Positions 15,491 to 25,068 of a DNA stretch of 37,923 nucleotides are shown one piece after another. Numbering within the stretch: the first letter of the stretch is position 1; each line of letters opens with the position of its first letter. Origin of the DNA: an uncultured Caryophanales bacterium (GTDB taxonomy: Bacteria > Bacillota_I > Bacilli_A > RF39 > UBA660); NCBI GenBank assembly GCA_946623125.1, contig CAMOQR010000013.1:1-37923 (forward strand). The letters run 5' to 3'. Under the pieces are notes generated by a model that saw only the letters and a program-made list of their open reading frames with translations, was not told the origin of the DNA and did not search any database. The translations under genes were made by a program, and so were the position numbers.

Positions 15491-16904
15491 GATTTAACCT
15501 CACTTCCATGATATGAATACATTTTGATAAGAACAATGTAATACACAAATAGATTAATCCTATTATCATTAATGGGAAGAAATAATCATACGTACGGGAT
15601 GCAATGATATCGCTTGCTTTGGTTAATTCTATAATACCAATATATGCACCTATTGATGTTTCTTTTACTAGAGTTATAAATTCATTGCCTAGAGCAGGTA
15701 ATATATTTTTTAAGGCTTCTGGTAATACAATTTTAGAAGTTACTTGGGAATAATGTAGACCTAGAGCATATCCTGCTTCAATTTGACCTTTTTTTACAGA
15801 ATTAAATCCTGCTCTGATAATTTCTGATACATAGGCTCCACTATTAATACCAAAGGCTAAAATACCAACTAAAACTATGTTTACTGATACGGCTTTAAAA
15901 ATAACATAATAGATAATCATTAATTGTAAAGTAGATGGAGTACCTCTAATAATCGTTACATATAATTTTGATAATTCATTCATAATTTTAAATTTATTGG
16001 TATTATCATATATGTTTCTTGATACAGCGGTTATTCCTCCTAATAGTATTCCTATTACAACTGCTCCTAAGGCTATTAATATTGTGTTTTTTAAACCTTC
16101 GATAATATATTTATATCTTCCATCATAAATTACACTATAATAAAATTTATCAATTATAGTTTGTTTCTTTTGTGTTTTTTCTGTTTTTAGGCCTAAATGT
16201 TTTAATAGAATATTATCAATTGTTCCATCTTCTTTTAATCTCTTTATTACCTTGTTTACTTTATTTAATAATTCTTGATTTCCTTTTTTAACTATCATAC
16301 CATAATGATCTACGACTAAAGCATCATCTAATATTACCATATCACTTGTGATTAGTTCTTTTGCTGGAATTTCATCCATTGCAACAGCAGATACTTTATC
16401 ATCTCTTAAGTCTTGCATAGCAGCCAAAAATTTCTTTTCTCTTACTACTGTTAGATATGGATAATTTTCGGTCAAATATTCATCAGCTACACTTCCTAAT
16501 TGTACGGCAACTTTTTCATTTGTCAATTGAGAAGGGCTTTTAATTTTACTATTGTTTTTTACAATTAATATTTGTCTTGATTCCATATAATCAATTGTGA
16601 AATCCACTTCTTTTGCTCTTTCTTGGGTGTAACTGATACCTGCTGCACCAATATCACTTTTTTCTGTTTTCACCTCAGAAATAATAGAATCAAATGCTAC
16701 ATCTTTTATAACAAGTTCCATTCCCAATTCTTTAGCAATTTCTTTTCCAATATCAATATCTACTCCTACAATTTCTCCATTTTTATAATATTCGTATGGA
16801 GCAAATCCTGCTTCTGTTGCAAGGGTTAGTGTTTTCTTTTTGCTACCACATCCACTTACTAGAATCATTATGATTAAGAAAAGATAGATAATCTTTTTTT
16901 TCAT
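15477..16904 (-). CDS. Amino-acid ABC transporter: substrate-binding lipoprotein fused to permease
   Basis: The 475-residue protein joins two functions. Residues 1-19 are a signal with lipobox VSGC (Cys19), and about 25-245 form a family-3 solute-binding domain (TEAGFAPYEYYKNGEIVGVDIDIGKEIAKELG). From about 260 a HisM/GlnP permease follows, with about five helices and the EAA loop EAGYALGLHYSQVTSKIVLP. Such GlnP-type fusions are well known in Firmicutes. The binding domain lies outside, tethered to the permease, and the ATPase at 14765-15490 completes the importer. The start has only a weak ribosome binding site (GGATG). A promoter (16935-16964) overlaps the arc operon terminator. Confidence 0.92.
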   Translation of the reverse strand: MKKKIIYLFLIIMILVSGCGSKKKTLTLATEAGFAPYEYYKNGEIVGVDIDIGKEIAKELGMELVIKDVAFDSIISEVKTEKSDIGAAGISYTQERAKEVDFTIDYMESRQILIVKNNSKIKSPSQLTNEKVAVQLGSVADEYLTENYPYLTVVREKKFLAAMQDLRDDKVSAVAMDEIPAKELITSDMVILDDALVVDHYGMIVKKGNQELLNKVNKVIKRLKEDGTIDNILLKHLGLKTEKTQKKQTIIDKFYYSVIYDGRYKYIIEGLKNTILIALGAVVIGILLGGITAVSRNIYDNTNKFKIMNELSKLYVTIIRGTPSTLQLMIIYYVIFKAVSVNIVLVGILAFGINSGAYVSEIIRAGFNSVKKGQIEAGYALGLHYSQVTSKIVLPEALKNILPALGNEFITLVKETSIGAYIGIIELTKASDIIASRTYDYFFPLMIIGLIYLCITLFLSKCIHIMEVRLNHASR

Positions 16905-16921
16905 ATTAACACATCCATTCT

Positions 16922-16953
16922 AAAAAAAGGGGAAAGTATATCAATGCTTTCCC
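16922..16953 (-). terminator. Terminator of the arc operon
   Basis: The 7-bp stem GGGAAAG/CTTTCCC (16930-16936 and 16947-16953) with a 10-nt loop is followed on the minus strand by seven Ts. Its 3' arm overlaps the -10 box of the next operon. Confidence 0.85.
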
Positions 16954-16964
16954 GATTTTGTCTA
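16935..16964 (-). promoter_or_regulatory. Promoter of the amino-acid ABC operon, nested in the arc terminator
   Basis: On the minus strand TAGACA (16959-16964) is followed after 18 bp by an extended -10 (TGA then TATACT, 16935-16943). The -35 begins 5 bp beyond the arcC-permease stop codon and the -10 overlaps the terminator stem. Confidence 0.6.
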
Positions 16965-16968
16965 TATT

Positions 16969-19404
16969 TTATAGAATTACCATTGCAATCGTTAAGATTA
17001 AAATATTTACTATTGCAATTAGTATGATTACTTTTGCAACCCATTTTAACCAAGTTGTGTACTCTACTTTGGCAAGTTCAAGTCCACCCATGATTGCTCC
17101 ACAAGTTGGTGTAAATAAATTTACTAATCCATTTGCAGCAACCATTTCCATAATTGTTACTTCTACTGAGAATCCTAATTCGTTTGCTAAGGCTCCCATA
17201 ATTGGTGTAGAAAGAGATGCTAAACCACTTGATGATGGTACTAATACGGATAATCCAACGTGTAGAATATAGTTAATTGGAGCAAATACTACTTTTGATA
17301 AATTACTTAAAGCATCTGCAGCATTGTAAATAATATAATTATCTAAATATGTTTGTGTCATTAATACTGATGCACCTCTAGCAATTGCAATTACTAGGAT
17401 TACTCCTACCATATCGTCTGCACCATCAATGAATGTATCAACTAATTCATTTTCACCCATTTTATTTACAACACCAATTACAATTGTCATAATTAAGAAC
17501 CATAATGTTGATTCTTGGAAATACCATTCTCCTAAAGGTAATCCTGTAATTGTTGAGAAGATTTTTCCTTTTTCGAATAATGTTACTCCAAAACTTCCCC
17601 AAGGGATAAATCCTACTATCATTACTACAAATGTTAATAAGAATAATAATAATGTTACTTTTTGACTAGATGTTAATTTTGCATCCTTTTTAACAGAATC
17701 TTCTTTTGGTGCATATGTTTCTTCCATATCTTTTCTTTCTTGCAAAGATAAGAATGTTGATCCTTTTGATTTTATTACTTTTTTAGCATATAGCATTACT
17801 GATATTGTTGAAATTGCGTATGTTGTTAACCATAATGCAACTCCTAATCCAATAATAATTGCTTGGTTTACTTCAATTCCTGCTGGAAGAGAGTCTATTG
17901 CTGCTCCTACGGCAAATGGATTGATGGTTGAACCAAGAACTCCTGATCCTGCACCAAGTAATACTATTGCTGATGCAACTAAAGTATCCATTCCTGCTGC
18001 TACCATAGCAACACTTAGGATGGCATAGAAACCAACTGTTTCCTCAAGCATTCCATATGTTGTTCCTCCAATTGAGAAGATAAACATTAATATTGGAATT
18101 AGTAAAAGTTCTTTTCCTTTTAATTTTTTGATTAGAACCTCAATTCCAGTTTCTAGTGCTCCTGTCTTTGTTGTTACTTTTAGGAATGCTCCTAAAATAA
18201 GTACGAATAAACAAATGTCAATGGCATCTGCAAATCCTAATATTGGTGCAAGCAATGTTTGTGATAGTGTTGCTCCCAATACTCCGCTACCATTAATCAA
18301 TTCTTCTCCTTCAAATTGTGCTACTGGTAAGAAGTGAGTAATAATAGCCAACACAAAAGTTAGAATCAAAATTATTGTAAATGCTGAAAGAGTAAAGGAT
18401 CTTTTTTGATTCTTCTTTTTTGAAGCATTGCGTCGTGCTTCTTTTTCTGTACTTTCCATTTTTAATTGTCCTCCTTTTCTTATAATGGTTGTACCTGTTT
18501 TTCCATTAATTGCATCTTTGGCTTTCTCCAAAGATGTAATAATAGACTTTTTATTATTGGAGTGTTCTAAAAAATACATGCATGCTTCAACTTTTGGAAG
18601 CATAGATCCTGCTGCAAACTCTCCATTTTCTATATATTGTTTGGCCTCTTCTGTTGTTATTTTTGATAAATTTTTCTCATTTTCTTTTCTAAAATTTATC
18701 TTTACTTGATCTACTGCTGTTAAAATTAACAATATATCCGCATCAATACTACTTGCTAGTAAGGCACTGGTGCGATCTTTATCTATTACCGCATCTACTC
18801 CTTTGTAACCATCTTCTGTTTTAATAACAGGAATACCTCCGCCTCCGCAAGTAATTACAATATTATGTTCTTCAATTAATTTTTTTATAGTTGATAATTC
18901 ACATATTTTTTTAGGTTTTGGAGATGGAACAACTTTTCTCCATCCTCTTCCAGCATCCTCTTTATATATATCTCCACTTTCTGCCATTAGTTTTTTTGCT
19001 TCTTCTTCGGTGTAAAATGTGCCTATTGGCTTCGTTGGATTTTGAAATGCAGGATCATTCTCATCAACTTCTACTTGTGACACTACAGTTGCAACTCTTC
19101 TTCTCATGTTTCTTTCTTCGAATTCTCTTTCCATTGCCTGTTGTAAGTGATAACCAATGTATCCTTGTGACATTGCTCCACACTCTGGAAATGGCATGTC
19201 ATCTTCTGTTGTTGTTGGATCAACTGCTGCTAATGCATTAAAAATCATTCCAACTTGAGGACCATTTCCATGTGTTATTATGATTTCGTGTCCTGCTTGA
19301 ACTAAATCTGTTAGACTCTTTGCTGTTTCTTTCACGATTTCTAATTGTTCTTTTGGACTATTTCCTAATGCGTTTCCTCCTAATGCTACGACAATTCTAC
19401 TCAT
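16969..19404 (-). CDS. arcC: Carbamate kinase fused to YfcC/ArcD-like arginine-ornithine permease
   Basis: Residues 1-308 are a complete carbamate kinase ([37 protein letters not shown], ending GKTGTTII). It makes ATP from carbamoyl phosphate and ADP in the last step of the arginine deiminase pathway. Residues about 316-811 form a roughly 12-helix YfcC-family permease ([47 protein letters not shown]). The join is in frame with no stop. At the join the DNA has AAAAGGAGG (18470-18478) and an ATG (18457-18459, Met316) 10 nt later, so the permease may also be made alone. The start overlaps the arcB stop (ATGA). By context the permease is probably the arginine/ornithine antiporter. Confidence 0.9.
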   Translation of the reverse strand: MSRIVVALGGNALGNSPKEQLEIVKETAKSLTDLVQAGHEIIITHGNGPQVGMIFNALAAVDPTTTEDDMPFPECGAMSQGYIGYHLQQAMEREFEERNMRRRVATVVSQVEVDENDPAFQNPTKPIGTFYTEEEAKKLMAESGDIYKEDAGRGWRKVVPSPKPKKICELSTIKKLIEEHNIVITCGGGGIPVIKTEDGYKGVDAVIDKDRTSALLASSIDADILLILTAVDQVKINFRKENEKNLSKITTEEAKQYIENGEFAAGSMLPKVEACMYFLEHSNNKKSIITSLEKAKDAINGKTGTTIIRKGGQLKMESTEKEARRNASKKKNQKRSFTLSAFTIILILTFVLAIITHFLPVAQFEGEELINGSGVLGATLSQTLLAPILGFADAIDICLFVLILGAFLKVTTKTGALETGIEVLIKKLKGKELLLIPILMFIFSIGGTTYGMLEETVGFYAILSVAMVAAGMDTLVASAIVLLGAGSGVLGSTINPFAVGAAIDSLPAGIEVNQAIIIGLGVALWLTTYAISTISVMLYAKKVIKSKGSTFLSLQERKDMEETYAPKEDSVKKDAKLTSSQKVTLLLFLLTFVVMIVGFIPWGSFGVTLFEKGKIFSTITGLPLGEWYFQESTLWFLIMTIVIGVVNKMGENELVDTFIDGADDMVGVILVIAIARGASVLMTQTYLDNYIIYNAADALSNLSKVVFAPINYILHVGLSVLVPSSSGLASLSTPIMGALANELGFSVEVTIMEMVAANGLVNLFTPTCGAIMGGLELAKVEYTTWLKWVAKVIILIAIVNILILTIAMVIL

Positions 19405-20390
19405 CTTAATGTCTCTAACATTACAGCTTTGATGGTATGAAGTCTATTTTCTGCTTCTTCAAATACTCTTGAATGACTAGATTCAAACACCTCATCTGTA
19501 ACTTCCATTTCCTTTAGTCCAAATTTATCATAAATATCTTTTCCTATTGTTGTTCCAATATTATGGAATGATGGTAAACAGTGTAGGAAAATTGCATTAG
19601 GTTTTGCATTATTCATAACTTCCATATTTACTTGATATGGTTGTAGTAAATTAATTCTTTCTTGCCATAATTCCATTGGTTCTCCCATGGATACCCATAC
19701 ATCTGTATAAATGGCATCTGCATCTTTTGTACCCTCCATGATATCTTCTGTTAGGGTAATTGTTCCTCCGGTTTCAGCGCAAATATCTACACAATCTTCG
19801 ACAAGTGCTTTATCTGGGAATAACTCTCTTGGTGCACAACAAGTAAAGTGCATTCCAAGTTTCGAACATACAACCATTAAAGAATTTCCAACATTGTTTC
19901 TAGCATCTCCACAGAATACTAATTTTCTTCCCTTTAGATCTCCAAATTCTTCTTTAATTGTCATAACATCTGCAAGCATTTGTGTTGGGTGGAACTCGTT
20001 TGTTAATCCATTCCATACCGGTACTTTGGAATAATCAGCAAGTTCTTGAACGATAGACTGTTCAAATCCTCTATATTCAATTCCATCATACATACTTGCA
20101 AGTACTCTTGCAGTATCTGCTATTGTTTCTTTTTTTCCAAGTTGAGATCCAGTTGGACCTAGGTATGTAACTTCCATTCCTAGGTCTTTTGCACCAACTT
20201 CAAAAGCACATCTTGTTCTTGTTGAATCTTTTTCAAAAATAATTGCAATTTGTTTTCCTTCTAAGTAACGGTGAGGTTCTCCATTATGTTTTTTCTTCTT
20301 TAATCCTATTGCCACACTCAATAATTGTTCAATTTCTTCAGGAGTGTAATCCAATAGTTTTAGAAAATCTCTTCCTTTTAGGCTTCCCAT
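19401..20390 (-). CDS. arcB: Ornithine carbamoyltransferase, catabolic
   Basis: The 329-residue enzyme has the carbamoyl-phosphate motif STRTR at 56-60, HPTQ at 134-137 and HCLPSFH in the C-terminal half, all diagnostic of ornithine carbamoyltransferases. In this operon it works in the catabolic direction, splitting citrulline into ornithine and carbamoyl phosphate. Its start overlaps the end of arcA by 13 bp, and its TGA stop overlaps the arcC start (ATGA), so the three genes are tightly coupled. Length is normal. Confidence 0.95.
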   Translation of the reverse strand: MGSLKGRDFLKLLDYTPEEIEQLLSVAIGLKKKKHNGEPHRYLEGKQIAIIFEKDSTRTRCAFEVGAKDLGMEVTYLGPTGSQLGKKETIADTARVLASMYDGIEYRGFEQSIVQELADYSKVPVWNGLTNEFHPTQMLADVMTIKEEFGDLKGRKLVFCGDARNNVGNSLMVVCSKLGMHFTCCAPRELFPDKALVEDCVDICAETGGTITLTEDIMEGTKDADAIYTDVWVSMGEPMELWQERINLLQPYQVNMEVMNNAKPNAIFLHCLPSFHNIGTTIGKDIYDKFGLKEMEVTDEVFESSHSRVFEEAENRLHTIKAVMLETLR

Positions 20391-21631
20391 TCAACTTCCT
20401 CCCTTACTAGTGGCATACTCATACATCTTGGACCTCCTCGTCCACGAGATAACTCTGCCCCATGAATTTCTATTACTTTGATTCCTTCTTTGCGAAGTAC
20501 ATCATTTGTTACATTGTTACGGTCGTATACAACTACTACTCCTGGTTCAATACATAATGTATTTGATCCATCATTCCATTGTTCTCTTTCTGCTCCTACT
20601 TTATCTCCTCCAGCACATGGAATTAGTTTTACAGGATGATGTAAGTATTTTTCTAAGATTTGATCAAGTGGTGCATTAATCTCTTTTACAATTAAATCTT
20701 CAAACGTATCTGGATCATATCCTTCTGTTATTTCAAATACTTGTAATGTTCCCATAATACCTGGATGGTATGTAAATGTATATTTATCAATTTGTGTAAA
20801 TACTGTATCTAGGTGCATGAATGCTCTACTTGATGGAATATTAAATGCTAAAATTGTTTCAATTTTGCAATCTTCTGCAGCAAAATAATTTTTTGCTAAT
20901 TGATCAATTGCTTCTGGTTGTGTTCTTTGAGAAATACCAATTGCAATGATTTTATCATTAATATTTAATAAATCTCCACCTTCAGTATGCCAGTCATAAG
21001 ATCTGTCATAATATTTATTTACATTACGATACTCTGGATGATATTTAAAAATATATTCTGCATAGATTGTTTCTCTATTTCTTGTTTCAGAATACATTCT
21101 ATGTAGGTCTATACCATTTCCTACACTTGCAAAATTATCTCTTGTAAAATATAGGTTTGGCATAGGTTTAGCAATAAATTTGTCTGGAGTTTGGATTAAG
21201 TCAACTAAAGTTTTTTCTACATCTTTCTTTTCATCATAGATATCTCCTACTTGAATTCCAGCCATTGTTGTTAATACTAATTCTTTTGGATCTTCAATAC
21301 TTTCTAGATATTTACCAACTAATTTTTTGTATTTTACAGTATATATTCCTGCTTCTTCCATAAATTGTTTAATAAATTTTGAACGAATCCCACTATTTAG
21401 TGAAATTGTTTCTGCCATCAAGTCTTCTAGATATACTACTTCTACTCCGTTTTCTCTTAATACTCTTGCAAATTCATCATGTTCTTTCTGAGCATCAGGT
21501 AGAAATGGTATATCATCAAACAATAATTCTCCTAGACTATCTGGTGTAAGATTCAATAATTCCTTTCCAGGTCTGTGAAGCAAAACTTTTTTTAATTTTC
21601 CAATTTCGCTTGTCACATTTATACTTTTCAT
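20378..21631 (-). CDS. arcA: Arginine deiminase
   Basis: The 417-residue enzyme hydrolyses arginine to citrulline and ammonia. It has the guanidino-modifying-enzyme motifs [42 protein letters not shown] and the catalytic Cys403 in [12 protein letters not shown]. Length is normal. It is the first gene of the arcA-arcB-arcC/permease operon, with a GAGGTGAG ribosome binding site and an extended -10 promoter (21686-21694). I saw no clear ArgR, CcpA or ArcR operator in the 90 bp upstream. Confidence 0.96.
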   Translation of the reverse strand: MKSINVTSEIGKLKKVLLHRPGKELLNLTPDSLGELLFDDIPFLPDAQKEHDEFARVLRENGVEVVYLEDLMAETISLNSGIRSKFIKQFMEEAGIYTVKYKKLVGKYLESIEDPKELVLTTMAGIQVGDIYDEKKDVEKTLVDLIQTPDKFIAKPMPNLYFTRDNFASVGNGIDLHRMYSETRNRETIYAEYIFKYHPEYRNVNKYYDRSYDWHTEGGDLLNINDKIIAIGISQRTQPEAIDQLAKNYFAAEDCKIETILAFNIPSSRAFMHLDTVFTQIDKYTFTYHPGIMGTLQVFEITEGYDPDTFEDLIVKEINAPLDQILEKYLHHPVKLIPCAGGDKVGAEREQWNDGSNTLCIEPGVVVVYDRNNVTNDVLRKEGIKVIEIHGAELSRGRGGPRCMSMPLVREEVEWEA

Positions 21632-21685
21632 AACTCACCTCATATATATTCTTTTTTCATAGCACATCTTGCTATCTTAATATCA

Positions 21686-21694
21686 ATTATACCA
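21686..21694 (-). promoter_or_regulatory. Extended -10 promoter of the arc operon
   Basis: On the minus strand TGG followed by TATAAT lies 55 bp before the arcA start, just after a T-rich tract. The -35 region is poor. The element shares 13 identical bases, ATGTGGTATAATT, with the cpsC promoter. Confidence 0.6.
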
Positions 21695-21696
21695 CA

Positions 21697-21733
21697 TAAA
21701 AAAAAGAAATCTAGAGCAATCGTCAAAATTTCT
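21697..21733 (-). terminator. Weak terminator after the LysE-like gene
   Basis: The 6-bp stem AGAAAT/ATTTCT with a 17-nt loop is followed on the minus strand by a run of eight or more Ts. The stem is weak, but the T-run and the position across the stop codon support it. Confidence 0.4.
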
Positions 21734-22355
21734 TTTTTTCTTTATTTTTCTCATTATTGTTAAATCGATCAATTCCATAATAGATTAAAAATATACCTAC
21801 AGATATGTTTAATAATCTTGATAAAAGTTCTGGTATAAACTTCGAAAGTAAAGATCCTATCATGGCAATACCTGTTTGAAAGATTATAGTTGCAGATACC
21901 AATCCGATGCAAAATATAAATAGGTCTTTTTTCTTCATTTTATCTTCTATTATTTTTGTTGTTAAGACGCTTCCCCAAAACATAATTGTAATAGGATTAG
22001 ATAACGCTAAGAATAGTCCTTGTATGATTATGTTTTGTGTTGTTGGATGAATTTCTATTCCTGGTATTATACTTATCTCAAAAGCGTTTAAGATAGTGCT
22101 AATACCAAATATGATTAATAATGATGATCCAAAAAAACGTAAGAAACGTTCTATTTTTTTGTTTTCTAATAATTTGCTTACTCCTATACTTGCTAAAAAA
22201 ATGTAGAATGCATCAACAGATGCTATTACTAGTATTAATGGAATTGTAAAGAAAAAGCCATTATTTTTTGAGGTATGAAACACCAACATACACATTGGTC
22301 CAATAATAAATTGTAATATCATACCAAATCTTATACCTTCAATATATTTTTTCAT
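21723..22355 (-). CDS. LysE/RhtB-family amino-acid exporter
   Basis: The 210-residue membrane protein has about six helices. It has the conserved start IEGIRFGMILQFIIGPM, the VDAFYIFLA segment in helix 2 and the NP motif (FLALSNPITIMFWGSVL) of the LysE/RhtB superfamily. Members export basic or neutral amino acids. Position directly upstream of the arginine deiminase operon hints at arginine or ornithine, but the operon has its own promoter and the link is inferred. Confidence 0.83.
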   Translation of the reverse strand: MKKYIEGIRFGMILQFIIGPMCMLVFHTSKNNGFFFTIPLILVIASVDAFYIFLASIGVSKLLENKKIERFLRFFGSSLLIIFGISTILNAFEISIIPGIEIHPTTQNIIIQGLFLALSNPITIMFWGSVLTTKIIEDKMKKKDLFIFCIGLVSATIIFQTGIAMIGSLLSKFIPELLSRLLNISVGIFLIYYGIDRFNNNEKNKEKKKF

Positions 22356-22407
22356 ATATTATCTTCCTTATCTTTTTTTCATCATATCATATTTTTTCTG
22401 AAATAAC

Positions 22408-22429
22408 AAAAAAAGTACCATTCGTACTT
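22408..22429 (-). terminator. Terminator after csaA
   Basis: The 6-bp stem AAGTAC/GTACTT with a GAATG loop is followed on the minus strand by TTTTT. It lies 4 bp past the csaA stop. Confidence 0.8.
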
Positions 22430-22433
22430 CTTT

Positions 22434-22763
22434 TTAAAATATTTTACATCCGTTTTCTACTTTTCTTTCTGATGTTAAAATAACACAGCCCTCTTTTGTA
22501 TCTATTCCTAATATTCTTACTTCACTTTTTACATCTGCAATTCGTATTGGTTCAAAATTTACAACTACAATTACTTGTTTTTGAATCAAATCTTCTGGTT
22601 GATAGTAATCTGTTATTTGGGCAGAGGATGTCTTAATTCCAAGTTCTTCTCCTAAGTCAATTTTTAATTTATATGCAGGTATCCTTGCTCTTTTGTTGAT
22701 TCCAACCTCTATAATTGTTCCCACTCTCATATCTACTTGATTAAATTGTTCTACTGTTAACAT
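22434..22763 (-). CDS. csaA: CsaA-like tRNA-binding domain protein
   Basis: The 109-residue protein is a stand-alone EMAP-II/Trbp111-type OB fold: DMRVGTIIEVGINKRARIPAYKLKIDLG, then GIKTSSAQITDYY and VVVNFEPIRIADVKSEVRILG. CsaA binds tRNA and was described in Bacillus as an export-related chaperone. Length matches the family. It is the last gene of a possible operon running from 26571, with an AAGGAG ribosome binding site and 8 bp separating it from the CDF gene. Confidence 0.9.
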   Translation of the reverse strand: MLTVEQFNQVDMRVGTIIEVGINKRARIPAYKLKIDLGEELGIKTSSAQITDYYQPEDLIQKQVIVVVNFEPIRIADVKSEVRILGIDTKEGCVILTSERKVENGCKIF

Positions 22764-22771
22764 GTTTCTCC

Positions 22772-23878
22772 TTAATCACTTACATCTATATCCAATGTAA
22801 TACTAATTTTATAATCTTTATATTTTTCTTCTATTTCTTCATAAATTTTTTTATATAATTCTTCTCTATTTGTAACTTTAAAATCAATTATAATATCAAA
22901 GCATATGGTTTTATCTTCATCATCCATATAAAATCCATGCATTTGTAGTATTCCTTTATGAGAAAAGACAATATCATGAATATCTTTTTGAACTTTCATT
23001 ATCTTTTTATCTTTTGTATTAACAGAGTATACTCCTATTGTATGAAGAATTACTCCATATTTCTCCATAATTTTTTTTGTAATTCTTCTTGATACTTTAT
23101 CAATATCAGCAACAGTTAAAGTATCTTGCACTTCTATATGAATGGATCCTAAATACTTATCTGGACCATAATCATTTAAAACTAAATCAAAGGCTCCTAA
23201 TACTTCTTTTTCTTTAGTTACTTCTTTTTTTATTTGCTTTGCTAAATTGCTTTCTATTCTAACCCCTAACATATTGTCTACGGATTCTTTTATCATTTCA
23301 ATTCCTGCTTTTATAATAAACACTGATAAAAGAATACCGACATAGGCTTCTAGACTGATATGAAATACTAAATAGATAATAGTGGAGGCTAAAACAGAAA
23401 TAGATAATATTGCATCATTAAAGGCATCTTGCCCACTTGCAACTAAAGAATCTGACTTTACATCATGACCTTTTTTCTTTACATAAATTCCCAATATAAA
23501 TTTTACAAGGATTCCTGCTACTAATATGATGATTGTTGTGATAGTATATTCTGCTTTTTCTGGATGAATGATTTTTTTTGCTGATTCAAGAAAGGCTGTG
23601 ATACCAGCATACAAAACAATTGCTGATACAATAAATGATGTCATATACTCGATTCTTCCATATCCATAAGGATGTTTCTTGTCTGGTTGTTTCCCAGCAA
23701 GTTTTGTTCCAACGATTGTAATGATACTTGATAGAGCATCACTTAAATTATTTACAGCATCTGAAATAATAGCAATAGAATTTGCAAGTACTCCTACAAA
23801 GGCTTTAAATCCTGCTAAAATAATATTAGCAATAATACTAATTATACTTGTTTTAATAACAATTTTTTCTCGATTCAT
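22772..23878 (-). CDS. Cation diffusion facilitator transporter, probably Mn(II)-type
   Basis: The 368-residue protein has six helices and a cytoplasmic C-terminal domain of the CDF family (SDAVNNLSDALSS in helix 2, HPYGYGRIEY, SGQDAFNDA in helix 5). Zinc CDFs have His at the first metal position of helix 2 and/or helix 5. Here the site reads Asn43-x3-Asp47 and Asp-x3-Asp, the Asn/Asp pattern reported for manganese exporters of the MntE type. The C-terminal domain is longer than usual, about 170 residues. It lies 14 bp after a lipoprotein gene and 8 bp before csaA. Confidence 0.88.
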   Translation of the reverse strand: MNREKIVIKTSIISIIANIILAGFKAFVGVLANSIAIISDAVNNLSDALSSIITIVGTKLAGKQPDKKHPYGYGRIEYMTSFIVSAIVLYAGITAFLESAKKIIHPEKAEYTITTIIILVAGILVKFILGIYVKKKGHDVKSDSLVASGQDAFNDAILSISVLASTIIYLVFHISLEAYVGILLSVFIIKAGIEMIKESVDNMLGVRIESNLAKQIKKEVTKEKEVLGAFDLVLNDYGPDKYLGSIHIEVQDTLTVADIDKVSRRITKKIMEKYGVILHTIGVYSVNTKDKKIMKVQKDIHDIVFSHKGILQMHGFYMDDEDKTICFDIIIDFKVTNREELYKKIYEEIEEKYKDYKISITLDIDVSD

Positions 23879-23892
23879 TTTTATTTTCCTTT

Positions 23893-24330
23893 TTATGATT
23901 CAAATTTTACAATAAGATCTTGATTTCCCAAATCATCTAAATCTTTAATGGTTCCAATTTTTGTATACTGATAAGTTGTTTGAAATGTCTTATAAAATAT
24001 TACAAGGCAATTATTTCCATATAACATAACATCCCCTTTATGTATTTCTTTTATGTCTGTTGGAGAAAAATTAACACTCTTATCTAAGTAAGCATATTTT
24101 TCATTACCATTTAATTCACTCATAGATAGTTCTAAGGGAAATAAATTATATATTTCCTTTGCTGATTCATTTGATTCTAAGTTTAAAATATATTCTTTAT
24201 TTTTTATGATAACTTTCACATTTTTTGTTCCTTTCTCATCTATCTTTATTTCTTCTTTTTTTATGTTGTTACATCCAGTTATTAAAACTACTAGTAATAA
24301 GAAACATAATCCTATCAGTCTTTTTTTCAT
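23893..24330 (-). CDS. Lipoprotein with cyclophilin-like domain
   Basis: The 145-residue protein has a lipoprotein signal with lipobox ITGC (Cys20). The mature domain has the pattern of the bacterial cyclophilin-like family: a beta-strand pair (VKVIIKNKEYILNLESNESAK), then IYNLFPLELSMSELNGNEKYAYL, GDVMLYGNNCLVIFY and a C-terminal TKIGTIKDLDDL. Related proteins are often secreted. Their activity is not established and prolyl isomerase activity should not be assumed. It is probably co-transcribed with the CDF gene 14 bp downstream. Confidence 0.75.
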   Translation of the reverse strand: MKKRLIGLCFLLLVVLITGCNNIKKEEIKIDEKGTKNVKVIIKNKEYILNLESNESAKEIYNLFPLELSMSELNGNEKYAYLDKSVNFSPTDIKEIHKGDVMLYGNNCLVIFYKTFQTTYQYTKIGTIKDLDDLGNQDLIVKFES

Positions 24331-24387
24331 AACTATAATTTATTCCTTTACTCTTATTTTTAGCTATTTTATCATATTTTCTTAAAA

Positions 24388-25017
24388 TTACTCTATTCTT
24401 TTATCATATTGTCTTTTTCTTTTTTGTTTTCTATTTTTATACTCTAATTTATACCATTTGATAAACTCATCTGTTGCACTGGTTCTATTATCACATCTAT
24501 TTTCTCTTTCTTCATCTGTCATTTCAGCAAGAGTTTTATCACAATTGTTTGGAATAAAAACATACCAAAGATTTGATTTTGCTCTTTTTACTTCATGACC
24601 TCTTTTATTCGTAGAAAGATATCCTTTACTTATGCCAAAAAATTGATAAAACTCTTCTCCATCGTAAAAGGTAAGGCAATCTTGAAAAAAGCAACTTCTA
24701 TTCTCTACCTTTTTCATTGTTTCTAATAAGCCTTCAATATTTTTACTCACTCCACTTCTTTTTACAAAGGCTCCTGGATATCCTGGGTTATCCGGATAAT
24801 CTTCAATATAGAATCCTGAATCTGCTGCAAAAACAGGAGTGCCTAGTCTTTCGTATGCTTGTCTTGCTTTTTCTTTTGAAATCCACTGAATATCATTAAT
24901 ATTAGGTTCTTCTAAATCACATTTAAAGTAATGAATAGGAATTCCTTCCTTATCGAATTTTTCTTTTACTGAAATATATTTTCCATAATTTCCTGTCACA
25001 TATGTTAAATTTTCCAT
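24388..25017 (-). CDS. Non-canonical purine NTP pyrophosphatase (RdgB/HAM1 family)
   Basis: The 209-residue protein starts with the family motif TYVTGNYGKYISVKEKF. It has AADSGF near 69-74, NPGYPGAFVKR after it and a KTLAEMTDEERENRCDNRTSA segment at the base-recognition end. Such enzymes hydrolyse (d)ITP and XTP and keep damaged purines out of nucleic acids. The usual SHR of that last motif is changed to DNR, so this is a divergent member, closer in style to archaeal and eukaryotic forms. A very basic tail (KNRKQKRKRQYDKR) is unusual. It follows a WYL regulator gene by about 50 bp. Confidence 0.85.
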   Translation of the reverse strand: MENLTYVTGNYGKYISVKEKFDKEGIPIHYFKCDLEEPNINDIQWISKEKARQAYERLGTPVFAADSGFYIEDYPDNPGYPGAFVKRSGVSKNIEGLLETMKKVENRSCFFQDCLTFYDGEEFYQFFGISKGYLSTNKRGHEVKRAKSNLWYVFIPNNCDKTLAEMTDEERENRCDNRTSATDEFIKWYKLEYKNRKQKRKRQYDKRIE

Positions 25018-25068
25018 TTTTCTTTCTCCTTTTATTCTATTCTAACAAAGGAAGAGGAAATATTTATG

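Noticed and set aside
18128-18337. Plus-strand open frames inside arcA, arcB, arcC-permease and murD
   Set aside because: They are frame shadows of strongly conserved minus-strand genes, without ribosome binding sites or recognisable products.
18457-18480. Possible sequencing error or lost frame at the carbamate kinase/permease join
   Set aside because: Both domains are in the same frame, neither other frame has a stop close to the join that would restore a normal arcC end, and both domains are full length. I treat it as a real in-frame join but flag that read support was not available.
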